Source: Clostridia bacterium (GTDB lineage Bacteria > Bacillota > Clostridia > Christensenellales > Borkfalkiaceae). Taken from it: DNA of 64,000 nucleotides. Within the stretch, counting starts at the first letter, position 1; the number at the start of each line of letters is the position of its first letter. This document shows positions 27,329 through 36,566 of the stretch, one piece after another. Below the pieces are notes generated by a model. It saw nothing but the letters and a program-made list of their open reading frames with translations. It searched no databases and had not been told where the DNA came from. Where the stretch lies: contig JAFVYV010000003.1 of assembly GCA_017508485.1 (NCBI GenBank), positions 30,522 through 94,521 on the forward strand, read 5' to 3'. Position numbers and translations under genes: made by a program.

Positions 27329-28405
27329 ATGAAGATTATACATTGTGCTGATTTACATTTAGATTCAAAACTTAATGCAAATTTACCCGTTGATAAGGCA
27401 AAAGAACGTCGCCAAGAACTACTTTTGACCTTTTCAAGGCTTGTTGATTACGCAGTAAAAGAAGGCGTGGAAAAGATTATTATTTCAGGCGATATGTTTG
27501 ATACGAAAAAGGTATTAACAACCACTAAAAACGCCGTTTTGCGCTTGATAAAGGAAAATAGTAATATTGATTTCTTTTATTTAAGTGGTAATCACGATGA
27601 AGATAATTTTATTTCTTCGCTTGAAGATGAAATTCCGTTAAATCTTAAGGTGTTTACTGAAGAATTTAAGACTTTTGATTTTGGTGATTTTACTATTTCA
27701 GGCATAAAATTAACAAATGATAATTATATTACTTTTTACAACAACGTAAAACTTGACCAAAATAAAATTAATATTTTAAGTTTACACGGACAGGTTTCTA
27801 AATACACGGTAGATAACCCTGACGTTATAAATATTACGGAATTAAAAAATAAAAATATTGACTATCTTGCGCTTGGACATATTCACTCATATCAAAAAGA
27901 AAAACTTGATGATAGGGGTGTTTACTGTTATTCTGGTTGTCTTGAAGGTAGAGGCTTTGATGAATGTGGTATTAAAGGTTTTTCTTTAATTGAAATTGAA
28001 GATGGTAAACTAAATTCTACTTTTATTCCTTTTGCAAAAAGAACAATTTATGAAATTGAACACGATATTACAGGAAAAACTTGGGGTCAAATTATTAAAG
28101 ATATAAAAACTGAACTATCTCTAATTAAAGATACTTCTTTAATAAAAGTTGTTTTAACAGGGGAGCACGATTTAGATTTAGAAATGGACCTATTTTATTT
28201 AACTTCAATTTTAAATAACGACTTTTATTTTGTTAAAATTAAAGATGAATCTAAACTAAAAATTAACCTAAATGATTTTGCTTTAGACCCTTCTTTAAAA
28301 GGCGAATTTATTAGAACTGTAATGAGCGATATTTCTTTGTCAGAACAAGAGAAAAACGATATAATTATGTGTGGCATAAATGCGCTAAACGGGGAGAAAT
28401 TGTAA
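27329..28405 (+). CDS. SbcD/YhaO-like DNA repair metallophosphoesterase
   Basis: A 358-residue Mre11-type nuclease subunit. Dimetal motifs in order: HCADLHLDS, SGDMFDTK, LSGNHDED, LSLHGQ and LGHIHSYQ. The size and C-terminal part match YhaO rather than the longer SbcD. Its gene ends on the start codon of a large YhaN-like ATPase (TAATG), the typical nuclease/ATPase pairing. The pair probably acts in double-strand-end processing. Confidence 0.88.
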   Translation: MKIIHCADLHLDSKLNANLPVDKAKERRQELLLTFSRLVDYAVKEGVEKIIISGDMFDTKKVLTTTKNAVLRLIKENSNIDFFYLSGNHDEDNFISSLEDEIPLNLKVFTEEFKTFDFGDFTISGIKLTNDNYITFYNNVKLDQNKINILSLHGQVSKYTVDNPDVINITELKNKNIDYLALGHIHSYQKEKLDDRGVYCYSGCLEGRGFDECGIKGFSLIEIEDGKLNSTFIPFAKRTIYEIEHDITGKTWGQIIKDIKTELSLIKDTSLIKVVLTGEHDLDLEMDLFYLTSILNNDFYFVKIKDESKLKINLNDFALDPSLKGEFIRTVMSDISLSEQEKNDIIMCGINALNGEKL

Positions 28406-30354
28406 TGAAATTAGTTAAGTTATATATTGAAAACTTTGGTAAACTATCTAAATTTGAATATTCTTTTTCTGACGGCGTAAACGTTATTAATGAAGAAAAC
28501 GGTTGGGGTAAAAGTACTTTAGCAACTTTTATAAAAGCAATGTTTTACGGGCTTGATAGCACGACGGTTAGAAATCTTGACCTAAATGAAAGAAAAAAAT
28601 ATGAACCTTGGCAAGGTGGTAAGTTCGGTGGTAATTTAATTTTTAAATTAAATGATAAAGAATATAAAATTGAGCGTTTTTTTGGCAAAAAGGCAACCGA
28701 CGACACTTTTTCTTTAATTGACCTAAACACAAACAAAAGTTATACCGAAGCAAGTTTTAACAACTGTCTTGGTGAACATCTTTTCAAAATCAATAAAGCA
28801 GGTTTTGAAAATAGTTTATTTTTAAGCCAAACAAAAATTGAAGAAGATAAGCATAGAAAAGAAGCAAACGGCTCTTTTAGTGTAAAATTAAATAGTGACC
28901 ATATATCTGAAGATATGGCAAAATTTAATGATGCAATAAAAATTCTTGATTCAGAGCGCCAAGAACTTAAAAAAATAGGTAATAAAGGTAAAATTGCTGA
29001 TTTAGAAACAAAAATTAAGCAAATCAACCTTAAAATCAATGAAATTTCGCAATATACTGCTAACGTAAAAGACCTATCTAACGAGTTGGAAAAGGTTGAA
29101 AAGGATATTTCTTTATTAAAAGAGCAGGAAGGTTTATTAGATAAAGAACTTTCTTTATCAGGTACAATTTTAGAAAAGAAAGTACGTTTAGAAAATCTTG
29201 CAAAATTAAATGAAAAATTAAAGTTTGAAAAAGAAAGACTTGATAAAATTGAAAGATTTATAAACGGAAACACTTTTAACAAAGAATATAACCAAAAAAA
29301 TTACGAATATGAAGGTCTTTTAAAAGAAAAAACTACAGAAGTAGGAAAAAATTATTTTATTATTGCACCAATAATAGGCGTTTTAGGTATAATAGTTTCT
29401 TTAATTTTATTAAATAGTGTTTTATTTATACCTTTATTAGTTTTTTCTTTAGCAATTTTAGTGGTTGGAACGGCATTGTTTTCTGTAAAATTTATTAAAA
29501 ACAAAAAAATTACCACTAAAAACGAGTTGCTCCTTTCAAAACGCAAAAATTTATATAATGATATACTTGGTTATTTAAATGGTTTTAACTTTAACGGCAC
29601 AACTTGTCTAGAAGATGCGTTTTCTGAAAAGCTAGATTTTATTCAAGACGTTTTTCACGAAAGAGAAAACGCGTTAAATACCATCACTTCATTACAAAAC
29701 GAAATTGAAGAATTTAAAAAATCTAATAATATTTCTGAAACAGACGTAATTCCTGAAATAGATATAACGGCAAAAAGAACAGAACTTCAACGAGTTAGAG
29801 ATTTGATTTCGGTAAAAAATAACCAAAAACAATCTTTAAAATTCAAAATTGAAAAAAATTCTTCATCTCTTGACGAAGTTGATGAATTACTAAGCCAAAA
29901 AGAAAGTTTAAGTTTAGAACTTGAAACGGCAAAAAAACGTTTATTTATAATAGAAAAAACGCAAGAAATATTATCAACTGCAAATGAAAATATGCGTGGT
30001 AAATACTTAAATCCGTTAAAAGAAAGTATGGCTAAATACTTAAACTTAATCACTAAAAACCTTCAAAATGAAGTTTCAATTGATACTGATTTTAATTTGT
30101 ACGTTGATGAATTTGGCAAAAGAAGAGAGTTTAACACTTTAAGCATAGGGTATAGAGATTTATTCAACTTTGCTTTTAGACTTTCTTTAATAGACGCGTT
30201 ATTTAAAGATAGCGAAAGTCCTTTTATCGTATTAGATGACCCTTTTGTCAATTTTGATGAAGAAAAACTTTCTTTAGTAACAAATTTATTGACGGAAGTT
30301 TCAAAAGACTATCAAATTATTTACTTTATTTGCCACGAAAGTAGAAGTATATAA
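28405..30354 (+). CDS. SMC/Rad50-like membrane ATPase, YhaN type
   Basis: A 649-residue ATPase with a split ABC-type site: Walker A GWGKST near residue 31, and a C-terminal LSIGYRDLFNFAF signature and FIVLDDPFVNFD (Walker B) near residue 600. Between them are two coiled coils separated by a pair of membrane helices (residues about 310-360), a hallmark of YhaN. The true ATG at 28405 overlaps the nuclease stop codon; the longer frame from 28369 lies in the upstream gene. With YhaO it would form a membrane-linked relative of SbcCD. Confidence 0.85.
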   Translation: MKLVKLYIENFGKLSKFEYSFSDGVNVINEENGWGKSTLATFIKAMFYGLDSTTVRNLDLNERKKYEPWQGGKFGGNLIFKLNDKEYKIERFFGKKATDDTFSLIDLNTNKSYTEASFNNCLGEHLFKINKAGFENSLFLSQTKIEEDKHRKEANGSFSVKLNSDHISEDMAKFNDAIKILDSERQELKKIGNKGKIADLETKIKQINLKINEISQYTANVKDLSNELEKVEKDISLLKEQEGLLDKELSLSGTILEKKVRLENLAKLNEKLKFEKERLDKIERFINGNTFNKEYNQKNYEYEGLLKEKTTEVGKNYFIIAPIIGVLGIIVSLILLNSVLFIPLLVFSLAILVVGTALFSVKFIKNKKITTKNELLLSKRKNLYNDILGYLNGFNFNGTTCLEDAFSEKLDFIQDVFHERENALNTITSLQNEIEEFKKSNNISETDVIPEIDITAKRTELQRVRDLISVKNNQKQSLKFKIEKNSSSLDEVDELLSQKESLSLELETAKKRLFIIEKTQEILSTANENMRGKYLNPLKESMAKYLNLITKNLQNEVSIDTDFNLYVDEFGKRREFNTLSIGYRDLFNFAFRLSLIDALFKDSESPFIVLDDPFVNFDEEKLSLVTNLLTEVSKDYQIIYFICHESRSI

Positions 30355-30407
30355 AGATAAGTATAATTTTAATGAAAATACAGAAAATAAACATAAACGG
30401 AGGGTTT

Positions 30408-31589
30408 ATGAAAAAAATATTTTCTGTATTTTTTATTTTAATAATATGTTTTAGTTTTACCTTATCAATAGGCGCGTTTGTTACAAATGCCGATACTAAT
30501 ATAACGGAAAACGGTATTGAAACAAGTGCAAAATCTGCTTATATGATAGATTATAACAGTAAAACGCCTATATACGCAAAAAATGAAAATGAAAGGCGAC
30601 CTATTGCAAGTATGTGTAAAATTATGACCTTACTACTTTGCTTTGAAGAACTTGACAAAGGGACTTTTAGTTTAGAAGATACTATAGTCGTTAGCGAAAC
30701 TGCATCAAAAATGGGTGGTTCGCAAGTCTTTTTAGAAGCAAATGGAGAATACAAAATTGCCGACTTATTAAAAAGTATAATAATTGCATCTGCAAACGAT
30801 TCTTCAGTTGCTATGGCTGAACACGTTGCCGGTAGTGAAAAACTATTTACTCAAAAAATGAACCAAAAAGCAACGGAATTAGGCTTACAAAACACACTTT
30901 TTTGTAACGCAACGGGACTACCTGGCGTAGAACAATACTCTTCTGCAAAAGATATTGCAATTATCTTTAGCGAGTTATTAAAACACGAAGAATATTTTAC
31001 CTTTTCTAACGTGTGGATGGAAGACTTTGTTCATCCAAAAGGAAGAGTAACAGGTATGAGCAACACAAATAAATTAATCAGATTTTACGAAGGTTGTGAT
31101 AGTGGTAAGACTGGTTATACAAGTGAAGCCGGGCATTGTTTAACGGCATCAGCAAAAAGGGGAAATTTAAGGCTAATTTCAGTTGTAATTAACGAGCCTG
31201 ACAGTAAAACACGTTTTAAAGACGTTTCAAATATGTTTAACTACGGTTTTGCGACCTACGTAAATAAACTTATCGTAGATAAAGATATGCCGTTAGAAAA
31301 CAGTTTAGAGGTTTCTCAAGGTAAAAAAGATAATCTTTTATTAATTCCAAAAGAAAGTTATTATCATTTTTGTAAAAAAGATGAAAAGGTTTCTTTTGAT
31401 ATAGTTTTTACACCTATAAAAGACTTAAAAGCGCCTATAAAAATGGGTGAAAAGGTGGGGGAACTTTCAATTTACAACAATAATATTGAAGTAAAAAATA
31501 TTGACGTTTTAGCAAATGAAAATATTGATGCAAAAACCTATTTTGACATATTAAAAGAAATTGCGTCAAAATGGTCTATAGTTTGTTAA
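30408..31589 (+). CDS. dacF: D-alanyl-D-alanine carboxypeptidase (PBP5/DacF family)
   Basis: A 393-residue secreted or membrane-anchored enzyme that trims pentapeptide side chains of peptidoglycan. It has a signal peptide (about residues 1-27), the serine motif SMCK in PIASMCKIM, SAND (SxN motif) and KTGYT, then the C-terminal PBP5-type beta domain. The ATG at 30408 follows CGGAGGG; the longer frame from 30372 has no such site. DacF in Bacillus is a sporulation gene, but here no forespore promoter is clear. A terminator follows. Confidence 0.9.
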   Translation: MKKIFSVFFILIICFSFTLSIGAFVTNADTNITENGIETSAKSAYMIDYNSKTPIYAKNENERRPIASMCKIMTLLLCFEELDKGTFSLEDTIVVSETASKMGGSQVFLEANGEYKIADLLKSIIIASANDSSVAMAEHVAGSEKLFTQKMNQKATELGLQNTLFCNATGLPGVEQYSSAKDIAIIFSELLKHEEYFTFSNVWMEDFVHPKGRVTGMSNTNKLIRFYEGCDSGKTGYTSEAGHCLTASAKRGNLRLISVVINEPDSKTRFKDVSNMFNYGFATYVNKLIVDKDMPLENSLEVSQGKKDNLLLIPKESYYHFCKKDEKVSFDIVFTPIKDLKAPIKMGEKVGELSIYNNNIEVKNIDVLANENIDAKTYFDILKEIASKWSIVC

Positions 31590-31592
31590 ATT

Positions 31593-31617
31593 AAAGGGGC
31601 TTTTTAGTCCCTTTTTT
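31593..31617 (+). terminator. Terminator after dacF-like gene
   Basis: AAAGGG and CCCTTT arms with a loop of about ten bases, followed by a T run. Confidence 0.7.
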
Positions 31618-31661
31618 CTTTATTATATATTATATATTATTATATTTATTAAAATATTTCC

Positions 31662-31690
31662 TTGCATTTAAGGGGGTTTTGTTATATAAT
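31662..31690 (+). promoter_or_regulatory. Sigma-A promoter with -10 box six bases before the start codon
   Basis: TTGCAT at 31662-31667, 17 bases, TATAAT at 31685-31690, then six bases to the ATG at 31697. The predicted transcription start coincides with the start codon. Confidence 0.75.
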
Positions 31691-31696
31691 ATTTTT

Positions 31697-32371
31697 ATGA
31701 ACGCTTTTATTGAATATATCGCAATATTTTTTGCTTTATTAATTGTTTTACCCTTTCACGAATTTGCACACGCTTTTGCAGCGGTAAAATCGGGTGATAT
31801 GACGCCAAAACTTTATAAAAGGTATACGCTTAACCCTTTAGCGCATTTTGACATTACGGGTATTCTATGCTTCGTATTTTTTAGATTTGGTTGGGCAAAA
31901 CCTGTTCCTGTAAACCCTAACAATTTTAAGCATTACAAAAGAGGTTGCTTTTTTGTTTCAATTGCCGGGGTTTTAATGAATTATTTGATAGCATTTATTG
32001 CTTATCCATTATTTTTATTAGCGCAAAAATACGTGCCTGAAAGTTGGTCATATTTGGGAAAACTTATTATTTATTTCCCTTTATTTTTATACGTATTAAG
32101 TATAAACTTTTTTGTGTTCAATCTTTTACCTATTTATCCACTTGACGGATTTAGGGTGTTAGACGTTGCAACAAAAAGAAGGGGTAAAGTTTATTACTTT
32201 TTAAGAAATAACGGTCAAAAAATATTACTTGGACTAATTTTACTTGGCGTAATTGCGAATATTACAAACTTTTATTATATTGATATTTTAGGAATCGCAA
32301 TGAACTTTTTAAGAGGTATCGTATCTTATCCTATAGAACTACTTTGGAATTTTGTTTTCGGGGTTATTTAA
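31697..32371 (+). CDS. Site-2-protease-type M50 membrane metalloprotease
   Basis: A 224-residue membrane protein with about five to six helices; zinc motif HEFAH near residue 25 and the second metal motif NLLPIYPLDGFRVLD near residue 150. It is the short form without PDZ or CBS domains, found upstream of scpA-scpB in many Firmicutes, as here. The TTG at 31679 is inside the promoter and cannot be the start. No Shine-Dalgarno is present, and the promoter predicts a leaderless mRNA. Substrate unknown. Confidence 0.88.
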   Translation: MNAFIEYIAIFFALLIVLPFHEFAHAFAAVKSGDMTPKLYKRYTLNPLAHFDITGILCFVFFRFGWAKPVPVNPNNFKHYKRGCFFVSIAGVLMNYLIAFIAYPLFLLAQKYVPESWSYLGKLIIYFPLFLYVLSINFFVFNLLPIYPLDGFRVLDVATKRRGKVYYFLRNNGQKILLGLILLGVIANITNFYYIDILGIAMNFLRGIVSYPIELLWNFVFGVI

Positions 32372-32372
32372 T

Positions 32373-33158
32373 ATGAAAGAAATAAAATTTGAGTCAAACG
32401 TTGACTACTTAACAAAACTTAATAACTTCGATTTTGAAGGGCCTTTAGACCTTCTATTACACCTTATTAAAGAGGCGAAGATAGAAATTAAAGACGTGTT
32501 CGTGTCAGACGTTACCGACCAGTTTTTGCAGTACATAGAAAGGAATTTAGAGGCTTTAGATATTGACAAAGCAAGTGAATATTTAACTATGGCAGCAACT
32601 TTGCTTGAAATTAAGTCAAAATCACTACTCCCTAAAATTGAAGATATTGAAATTGATATAGAAGACCCTGAACAAGCCTTAATTAGAAAGGTTGAAGAAT
32701 ATAAGTTGTTTAAGGAAACGGCAGAAAAATTAAAACTACAAGAAAACGTTGAAAGATTTTATAAAGAACCCGACAAAAACGTTGGTGACGTAAAAGTTGT
32801 TTATACTGATTTTAATATTGACGGACTTATAGGTGCTTTTTCAAAACTACTTCTTAAAATTGACCAAAAGAAAGCAGAAAAAATGGCTCATAAGGAAATA
32901 CCTAAAGACGTTTTTACTGTTGAAGAAAAGGTACAACATATTAGAACTTGCATTTTAGACAGAAAGAGTATGAGTTTTTATGAACTTTTTGAAAATTATT
33001 ATTCAAGAAATGAAATAATTACAACTTTTCAAGCGCTTTTAGAGTTATTAAAATTACAATACGTTGCTGTTGAGCAAAATACCGTTTTTGATGATATTAC
33101 TATTATATTAAAGGAAGATAGAAATGAAGAACTTGGAGAAATTGACGAATACAATTGA
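32373..33158 (+). CDS. scpA: Segregation and condensation protein A
   Basis: A 261-residue kleisin that bridges the SMC heads. Typical opening FDFEGPLDLLLHLIKEAKI, then DQFLQYI and ASEYLTMAATLLEIKSKSLLP, with the winged-helix SMC-binding part at the end. The ATG at 32373 lies two bases after the protease stop codon. It overlaps scpB by 35 bases. Condensin acts in chromosome segregation. Confidence 0.95.
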   Translation: MKEIKFESNVDYLTKLNNFDFEGPLDLLLHLIKEAKIEIKDVFVSDVTDQFLQYIERNLEALDIDKASEYLTMAATLLEIKSKSLLPKIEDIEIDIEDPEQALIRKVEEYKLFKETAEKLKLQENVERFYKEPDKNVGDVKVVYTDFNIDGLIGAFSKLLLKIDQKKAEKMAHKEIPKDVFTVEEKVQHIRTCILDRKSMSFYELFENYYSRNEIITTFQALLELLKLQYVAVEQNTVFDDITIILKEDRNEELGEIDEYN

Positions 33159-33834
33159 AGCGATAGTGTTTGTTTCAGGTGACCCTATTCAAATTAAAGA
33201 CATTGCAGAAAAACTTGAAATTAGTGAAGACGCAGTTTTGCTTGCCGTTAAAGATTTGCAAGAAAAATATAATAAAGATTCTGGTTTACAACTTTTATTG
33301 TTTAATAAAAAATTGCAGTTTGCGTCAAACTCTGACTATGCTGAAGACGTTTCTGCCGTGCTTAACCCTATAAAAGAAAGGGAGCTTTCAAAAAGTATGC
33401 TTGAAGTTGCGGCAATTATTGCATATAAACAACCTGTTACAAGAATGGACCTTGAAGAAATTAGGGGAAATAGCGAGTATGCTTTACAAAAACTTCTTGA
33501 ACTAAAGGTTATTGAACCAGTTGGAAGAAAGGATGCAGTTGGTAAACCTGTTTTATTTGGTACAACTGATGAATTCTTAAAAAGATTTCAAATTTCTTCT
33601 TTAGATGAACTACCTGACTATGAAACGCTACTTGAACAAGTTGCAGTTATCCGTGGTGAAGCAAATAATGGCGATTATTTATATAGAAAAGACGTTTACG
33701 TGGAAGAAAATAAGGAAGTTTTAGAACAAACCCCAACTACGGAAACGGAAATTGAAGAAGATTTTGACCTACCATCTATTGATGAAGAAGAAGTTCCTGA
33801 CTTCTTAAAAGATGAAGAAGTTGATAAAATTTAA
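33124..33834 (+). CDS. scpB: Segregation and condensation protein B
   Basis: A 236-residue kite protein with two winged-helix domains (IEAIVFVSGDPIQ at the start, AAIIAYKQPVTRMDLEEIRG in the middle) that dimerizes and binds ScpA. The acidic tail is longer than usual. Start supported by AAGGAAG inside scpA. Confidence 0.95.
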   Translation: MKNLEKLTNTIEAIVFVSGDPIQIKDIAEKLEISEDAVLLAVKDLQEKYNKDSGLQLLLFNKKLQFASNSDYAEDVSAVLNPIKERELSKSMLEVAAIIAYKQPVTRMDLEEIRGNSEYALQKLLELKVIEPVGRKDAVGKPVLFGTTDEFLKRFQISSLDELPDYETLLEQVAVIRGEANNGDYLYRKDVYVEENKEVLEQTPTTETEIEEDFDLPSIDEEEVPDFLKDEEVDKI

Positions 33835-33876
33835 TTTTTAATACATAAAAATAATTAAAATAAAAAAAATAATAGT

Positions 33877-34416
33877 GTGATTTATTTATATATATCCACT
33901 ATTTTTTTTATTCTTTTTTTACCTATATTTTGTTCAGTAAATTTTAAAATTGAAAATAATGAAAAACTTGCACGTTTTTATATATCAGTTTTTAAAATAA
34001 AAATTATAAAAGGCTATTTTGAATTAAAAAAAGAGGGTATATACCAAACCGTTAACTATAAAACTAAAAAAGTGTCCTTAAAAAACACCGGTTTGAAAGA
34101 AAATTTTAAGATTTTACCCGAAGTATTTTTTTATAAAATACTCATAAAAGGTGTTATTAAGAAAAATATTGATTTTCCTTTATTATATCTAATGTTTTCA
34201 AGTATAATTATGTCAGACATAATGTATTATTTTTTAAGAAAAAAAGGAATAAAATTAGATATTGATATTAATCTATATGAAAATGAAGATTTGTTTTTTA
34301 ATTTATCTTTTAAAACCTTATTTATCGTTAACAATATAACAATTATCAAATTATTATTAAACGGATTAATAGGAAAAATTAAAAATGAAAGAGAACAAAA
34401 TAAACGAATTAATTGA
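33877..34416 (+). CDS. DUF2953-type membrane protein
   Basis: A 179-residue protein starting at a GTG, with an N-terminal membrane helix, a beta-rich middle and further hydrophobic parts. Its location between scpB and the ytfJ/gerW gene and its general layout match DUF2953 proteins, often found with YtfJ. No Shine-Dalgarno is visible. An exact 17-bp copy of the repeated palindrome lies within the coding sequence (34207-34223). Function unknown. Confidence 0.6.
   Translation: MIYLYISTIFFILFLPIFCSVNFKIENNEKLARFYISVFKIKIIKGYFELKKEGIYQTVNYKTKKVSLKNTGLKENFKILPEVFFYKILIKGVIKKNIDFPLLYLMFSSIIMSDIMYYFLRKKGIKLDIDINLYENEDLFFNLSFKTLFIVNNITIIKLLLNGLIGKIKNEREQNKRIN
34207..34223. repeat. Dispersed palindrome, copy A (exact, 17 bp)
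   Basis: ATTATGTCAGACATAAT, a perfect palindrome around a central A. It lies inside the DUF2953 coding sequence, so it is not a promoter operator here. Confidence 0.85.
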
Positions 34417-34747
34417 TACGGCAATAAAAAATTTAAATAATTTAACCGACGTAAACGTCATAATAGGTAAGCCTATAAAAGATGAAGAGAACGTTATTAT
34501 ACCAATATGTAAAGCAACGCTTGGGTATATGAACGGCGCAGGAGAATATGGAAAGATAAAATTATTTAAAAAGGAAAGCGAATTGCCTTTTGCAGGTGGT
34601 AGTGGCGCAGTAGTTTCACTAAAAGCAAGTGGTTTTTTAATTAAAGAAGATGGCAAATATCGTTTTATTTCAACTTCAAACGAACCGTTAGATAAAATTG
34701 TAAATTTTACTAATGAAATTATAGAAAATTATGCAAAAAAGAGTTAA
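34385..34747 (+). CDS. ytfJ: YtfJ/GerW-family sporulation protein
   Basis: A 120-residue protein with the family pattern: TDVNVIIGKPI, then the glycine-rich GGSGAVVSLKASGFL. YtfJ (GerW) is a forespore protein needed for germination with L-alanine in some bacilli. The gene overlaps the DUF2953 gene and the following dac gene by short stretches, so all are co-translated. Confidence 0.88.
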   Translation: MKENKINELIDTAIKNLNNLTDVNVIIGKPIKDEENVIIPICKATLGYMNGAGEYGKIKLFKKESELPFAGGSGAVVSLKASGFLIKEDGKYRFISTSNEPLDKIVNFTNEIIENYAKKS

Positions 34748-35792
34748 AATTACTATAATTTGCCTATCTTTTATTATAATTTCCTTATTCTTTTCATCAA
34801 AAATTGTTTACGCAGACGCAAGTTCTTATATAGTAATAGAAACTTCTACAAACAGAATTTTAGAAGGTAGCAATATAAATAAAAAGTCATATATGGCAAG
34901 TACTACGAAAATATTGACGGCAATTACCGCTATTGAAAACGCAAACGTTAACGACAAGGTTATAATCCCTAAAAAAGCGTGTGGAATTGAAGGTTCAAGC
35001 ATTTATTTACAAGAAAATGAAGAAATGACCTTAAAAGACCTTTTATACGGCTTAATGTTAAGGTCTGGAAACGACTGTGCAACGGCAATTGCTCTTTATG
35101 TATCAGGTTCAATAGAAGACTTTGCAACTTTAATGAATAAAACAGCTATAAAAATAGGCGCAAAAAACAGTAATTTTGTAAATCCACACGGTTTACACGA
35201 TGATAATCACTATACTACTGCTTATGATTTAGCAATAATTTCTTCATACGCAATGAAAAATCCTATTTTTAAAGAAATCGTAAGTACAAAATCGGTTAAA
35301 ATTCCTTTTACAACGCAAAACACAACGCGTACTCTTATAAATAAAAACAAACTTTTATCAAAATTAGATGGCGCTACGGGAATTAAAACGGGATTTACAA
35401 AAAAAGCAGGTAGATGTTTAGTAACAAGCGCAGAAAGAAATGGAATGGAAGTAATTTCAGTCGTTCTAAATTGCCCGGATATGTGGACTTTTTCAGAAGA
35501 TAAAATAAATTACGCATACAAAAACTATTCAATGTATAAACTTATTGATAAAAATAACGTTGTTGATTTTATTTCTATTAAAGATGATGAAGAAAAGTGT
35601 GGTTTAACGGTTAAAAATGACGTCATACTACCTTTAACTAAAAATGAGTATAAAGATATCAAAATCAAATACAATTACCCTAAAACCATCACAAAACCGT
35701 TTAATAAGGAAGAAAAGATAGGTAGTATTGATTTTTATATAGGAAATAAGTTGATTTTTTCTGAAAAAATGTTTACTATTATAACGAAGTAA
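34731..35792 (+). CDS. dacB: D-alanyl-D-alanine carboxypeptidase (second copy, DacB-like)
   Basis: A 353-residue PBP5-family enzyme with a signal peptide, the serine motif STTK in MASTTKIL, SGNDC and the KTGFT box. It differs clearly from the copy at 30408. The setting ytfJ-dac-rluB is the conserved spot of DacB, which in Bacillus acts in cortex synthesis, so a sporulation role is likely but inferred. Start inside the end of ytfJ. Confidence 0.88.
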   Translation: MQKRVKITIICLSFIIISLFFSSKIVYADASSYIVIETSTNRILEGSNINKKSYMASTTKILTAITAIENANVNDKVIIPKKACGIEGSSIYLQENEEMTLKDLLYGLMLRSGNDCATAIALYVSGSIEDFATLMNKTAIKIGAKNSNFVNPHGLHDDNHYTTAYDLAIISSYAMKNPIFKEIVSTKSVKIPFTTQNTTRTLINKNKLLSKLDGATGIKTGFTKKAGRCLVTSAERNGMEVISVVLNCPDMWTFSEDKINYAYKNYSMYKLIDKNNVVDFISIKDDEEKCGLTVKNDVILPLTKNEYKDIKIKYNYPKTITKPFNKEEKIGSIDFYIGNKLIFSEKMFTIITK

Positions 35793-35810
35793 CTTTTTAA
35801 GGATAAAATT

Positions 35811-36515
35811 ATGAGAATAAATAAGTTTTTAGCGGAAAGTAGCGTTGCATCAAGACGTGCCGCAGATAAATTAATTGAAGAAGGTAGAGTTAAAATAAAT
35901 AACAAAACCTGTAAATTAGGCGATGAAGTTGATATTGATAACGATATCGTTACAGTAAACGGCAACGTTGTTTCTTTGGTTAAAAATTACGATTATTATA
36001 TTATGAATAAACCAAAAGGATACGTTACAACCGTTAAAGATGATAAAGATAGAAAAACTGTTATGGATTTAATGCCACCATCTAAAAAAAGATTTTTCCC
36101 GGTTGGTAGACTTGACTATGATACTGAAGGTCTTTTAATTTTAACTAACGATGGTGATTTAACTTATCGTTTAACACACCCTAAAAACGAAATTCCTAAA
36201 ACCTATTCAGTAAAGGTTGAAGGAAACGTAACTGAAGATGAATTAAACAAACTTCGTGCAGGTGTTTATATTGACGGTGTTAAAACAAAAAAATCTACCA
36301 TTAAAATTATGGAAACAATGCAAGGTTTTACAAAACTTAACGTTGTTATTACCGAAGGTAAAAATCGCCAAATAAGAAAAATGTTTGAAAAAATTGGTAA
36401 AAATGTTGTTTTCTTAAAAAGAATTAAAATTGGCGACCTAACCCTTAAAGGACTAAATAGGGGTGAAGTTAGAAAATTAAATGCAAGAGAAGTTGATTAT
36501 TTATTAAATTTATAA
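35811..36515 (+). CDS. rluB: Pseudouridine synthase RluB
   Basis: A 234-residue enzyme modifying 23S rRNA: N-terminal S4 domain (MRINKFLAESSVASRRAADK), then the catalytic GRLDYDTEGLL motif with the essential Asp. It is the last gene of the scpA-scpB-ytfJ-dac-rluB group, and a bidirectional terminator follows. Confidence 0.94.
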   Translation: MRINKFLAESSVASRRAADKLIEEGRVKINNKTCKLGDEVDIDNDIVTVNGNVVSLVKNYDYYIMNKPKGYVTTVKDDKDRKTVMDLMPPSKKRFFPVGRLDYDTEGLLILTNDGDLTYRLTHPKNEIPKTYSVKVEGNVTEDELNKLRAGVYIDGVKTKKSTIKIMETMQGFTKLNVVITEGKNRQIRKMFEKIGKNVVFLKRIKIGDLTLKGLNRGEVRKLNAREVDYLLNL

Positions 36516-36521
36516 AATATT

Positions 36522-36552
36522 AAAAAGCCTCTAAAATATAGGGGCTTTTTTG
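36522..36552. terminator. Bidirectional terminator at the convergence of rluB and padR
   Basis: AAAAGCCTCTA / TAGGGGCTTTT stem (one G-T) with A run before and T run after, so it can act for both converging genes. It is the point where forward-strand genes give way to reverse-strand genes. Confidence 0.85.
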
Positions 36553-36566
36553 TTAAAATTTATAAT

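Noticed and set aside
31621..31660. Repetitive TATTATATAT stretch
   Set aside because: Simple AT-rich sequence upstream of a promoter; no ordered repeat unit beyond low complexity.
35618..35625. TGACGTCA palindrome in the dac gene
   Set aside because: Single short copy within coding sequence, expected by chance.
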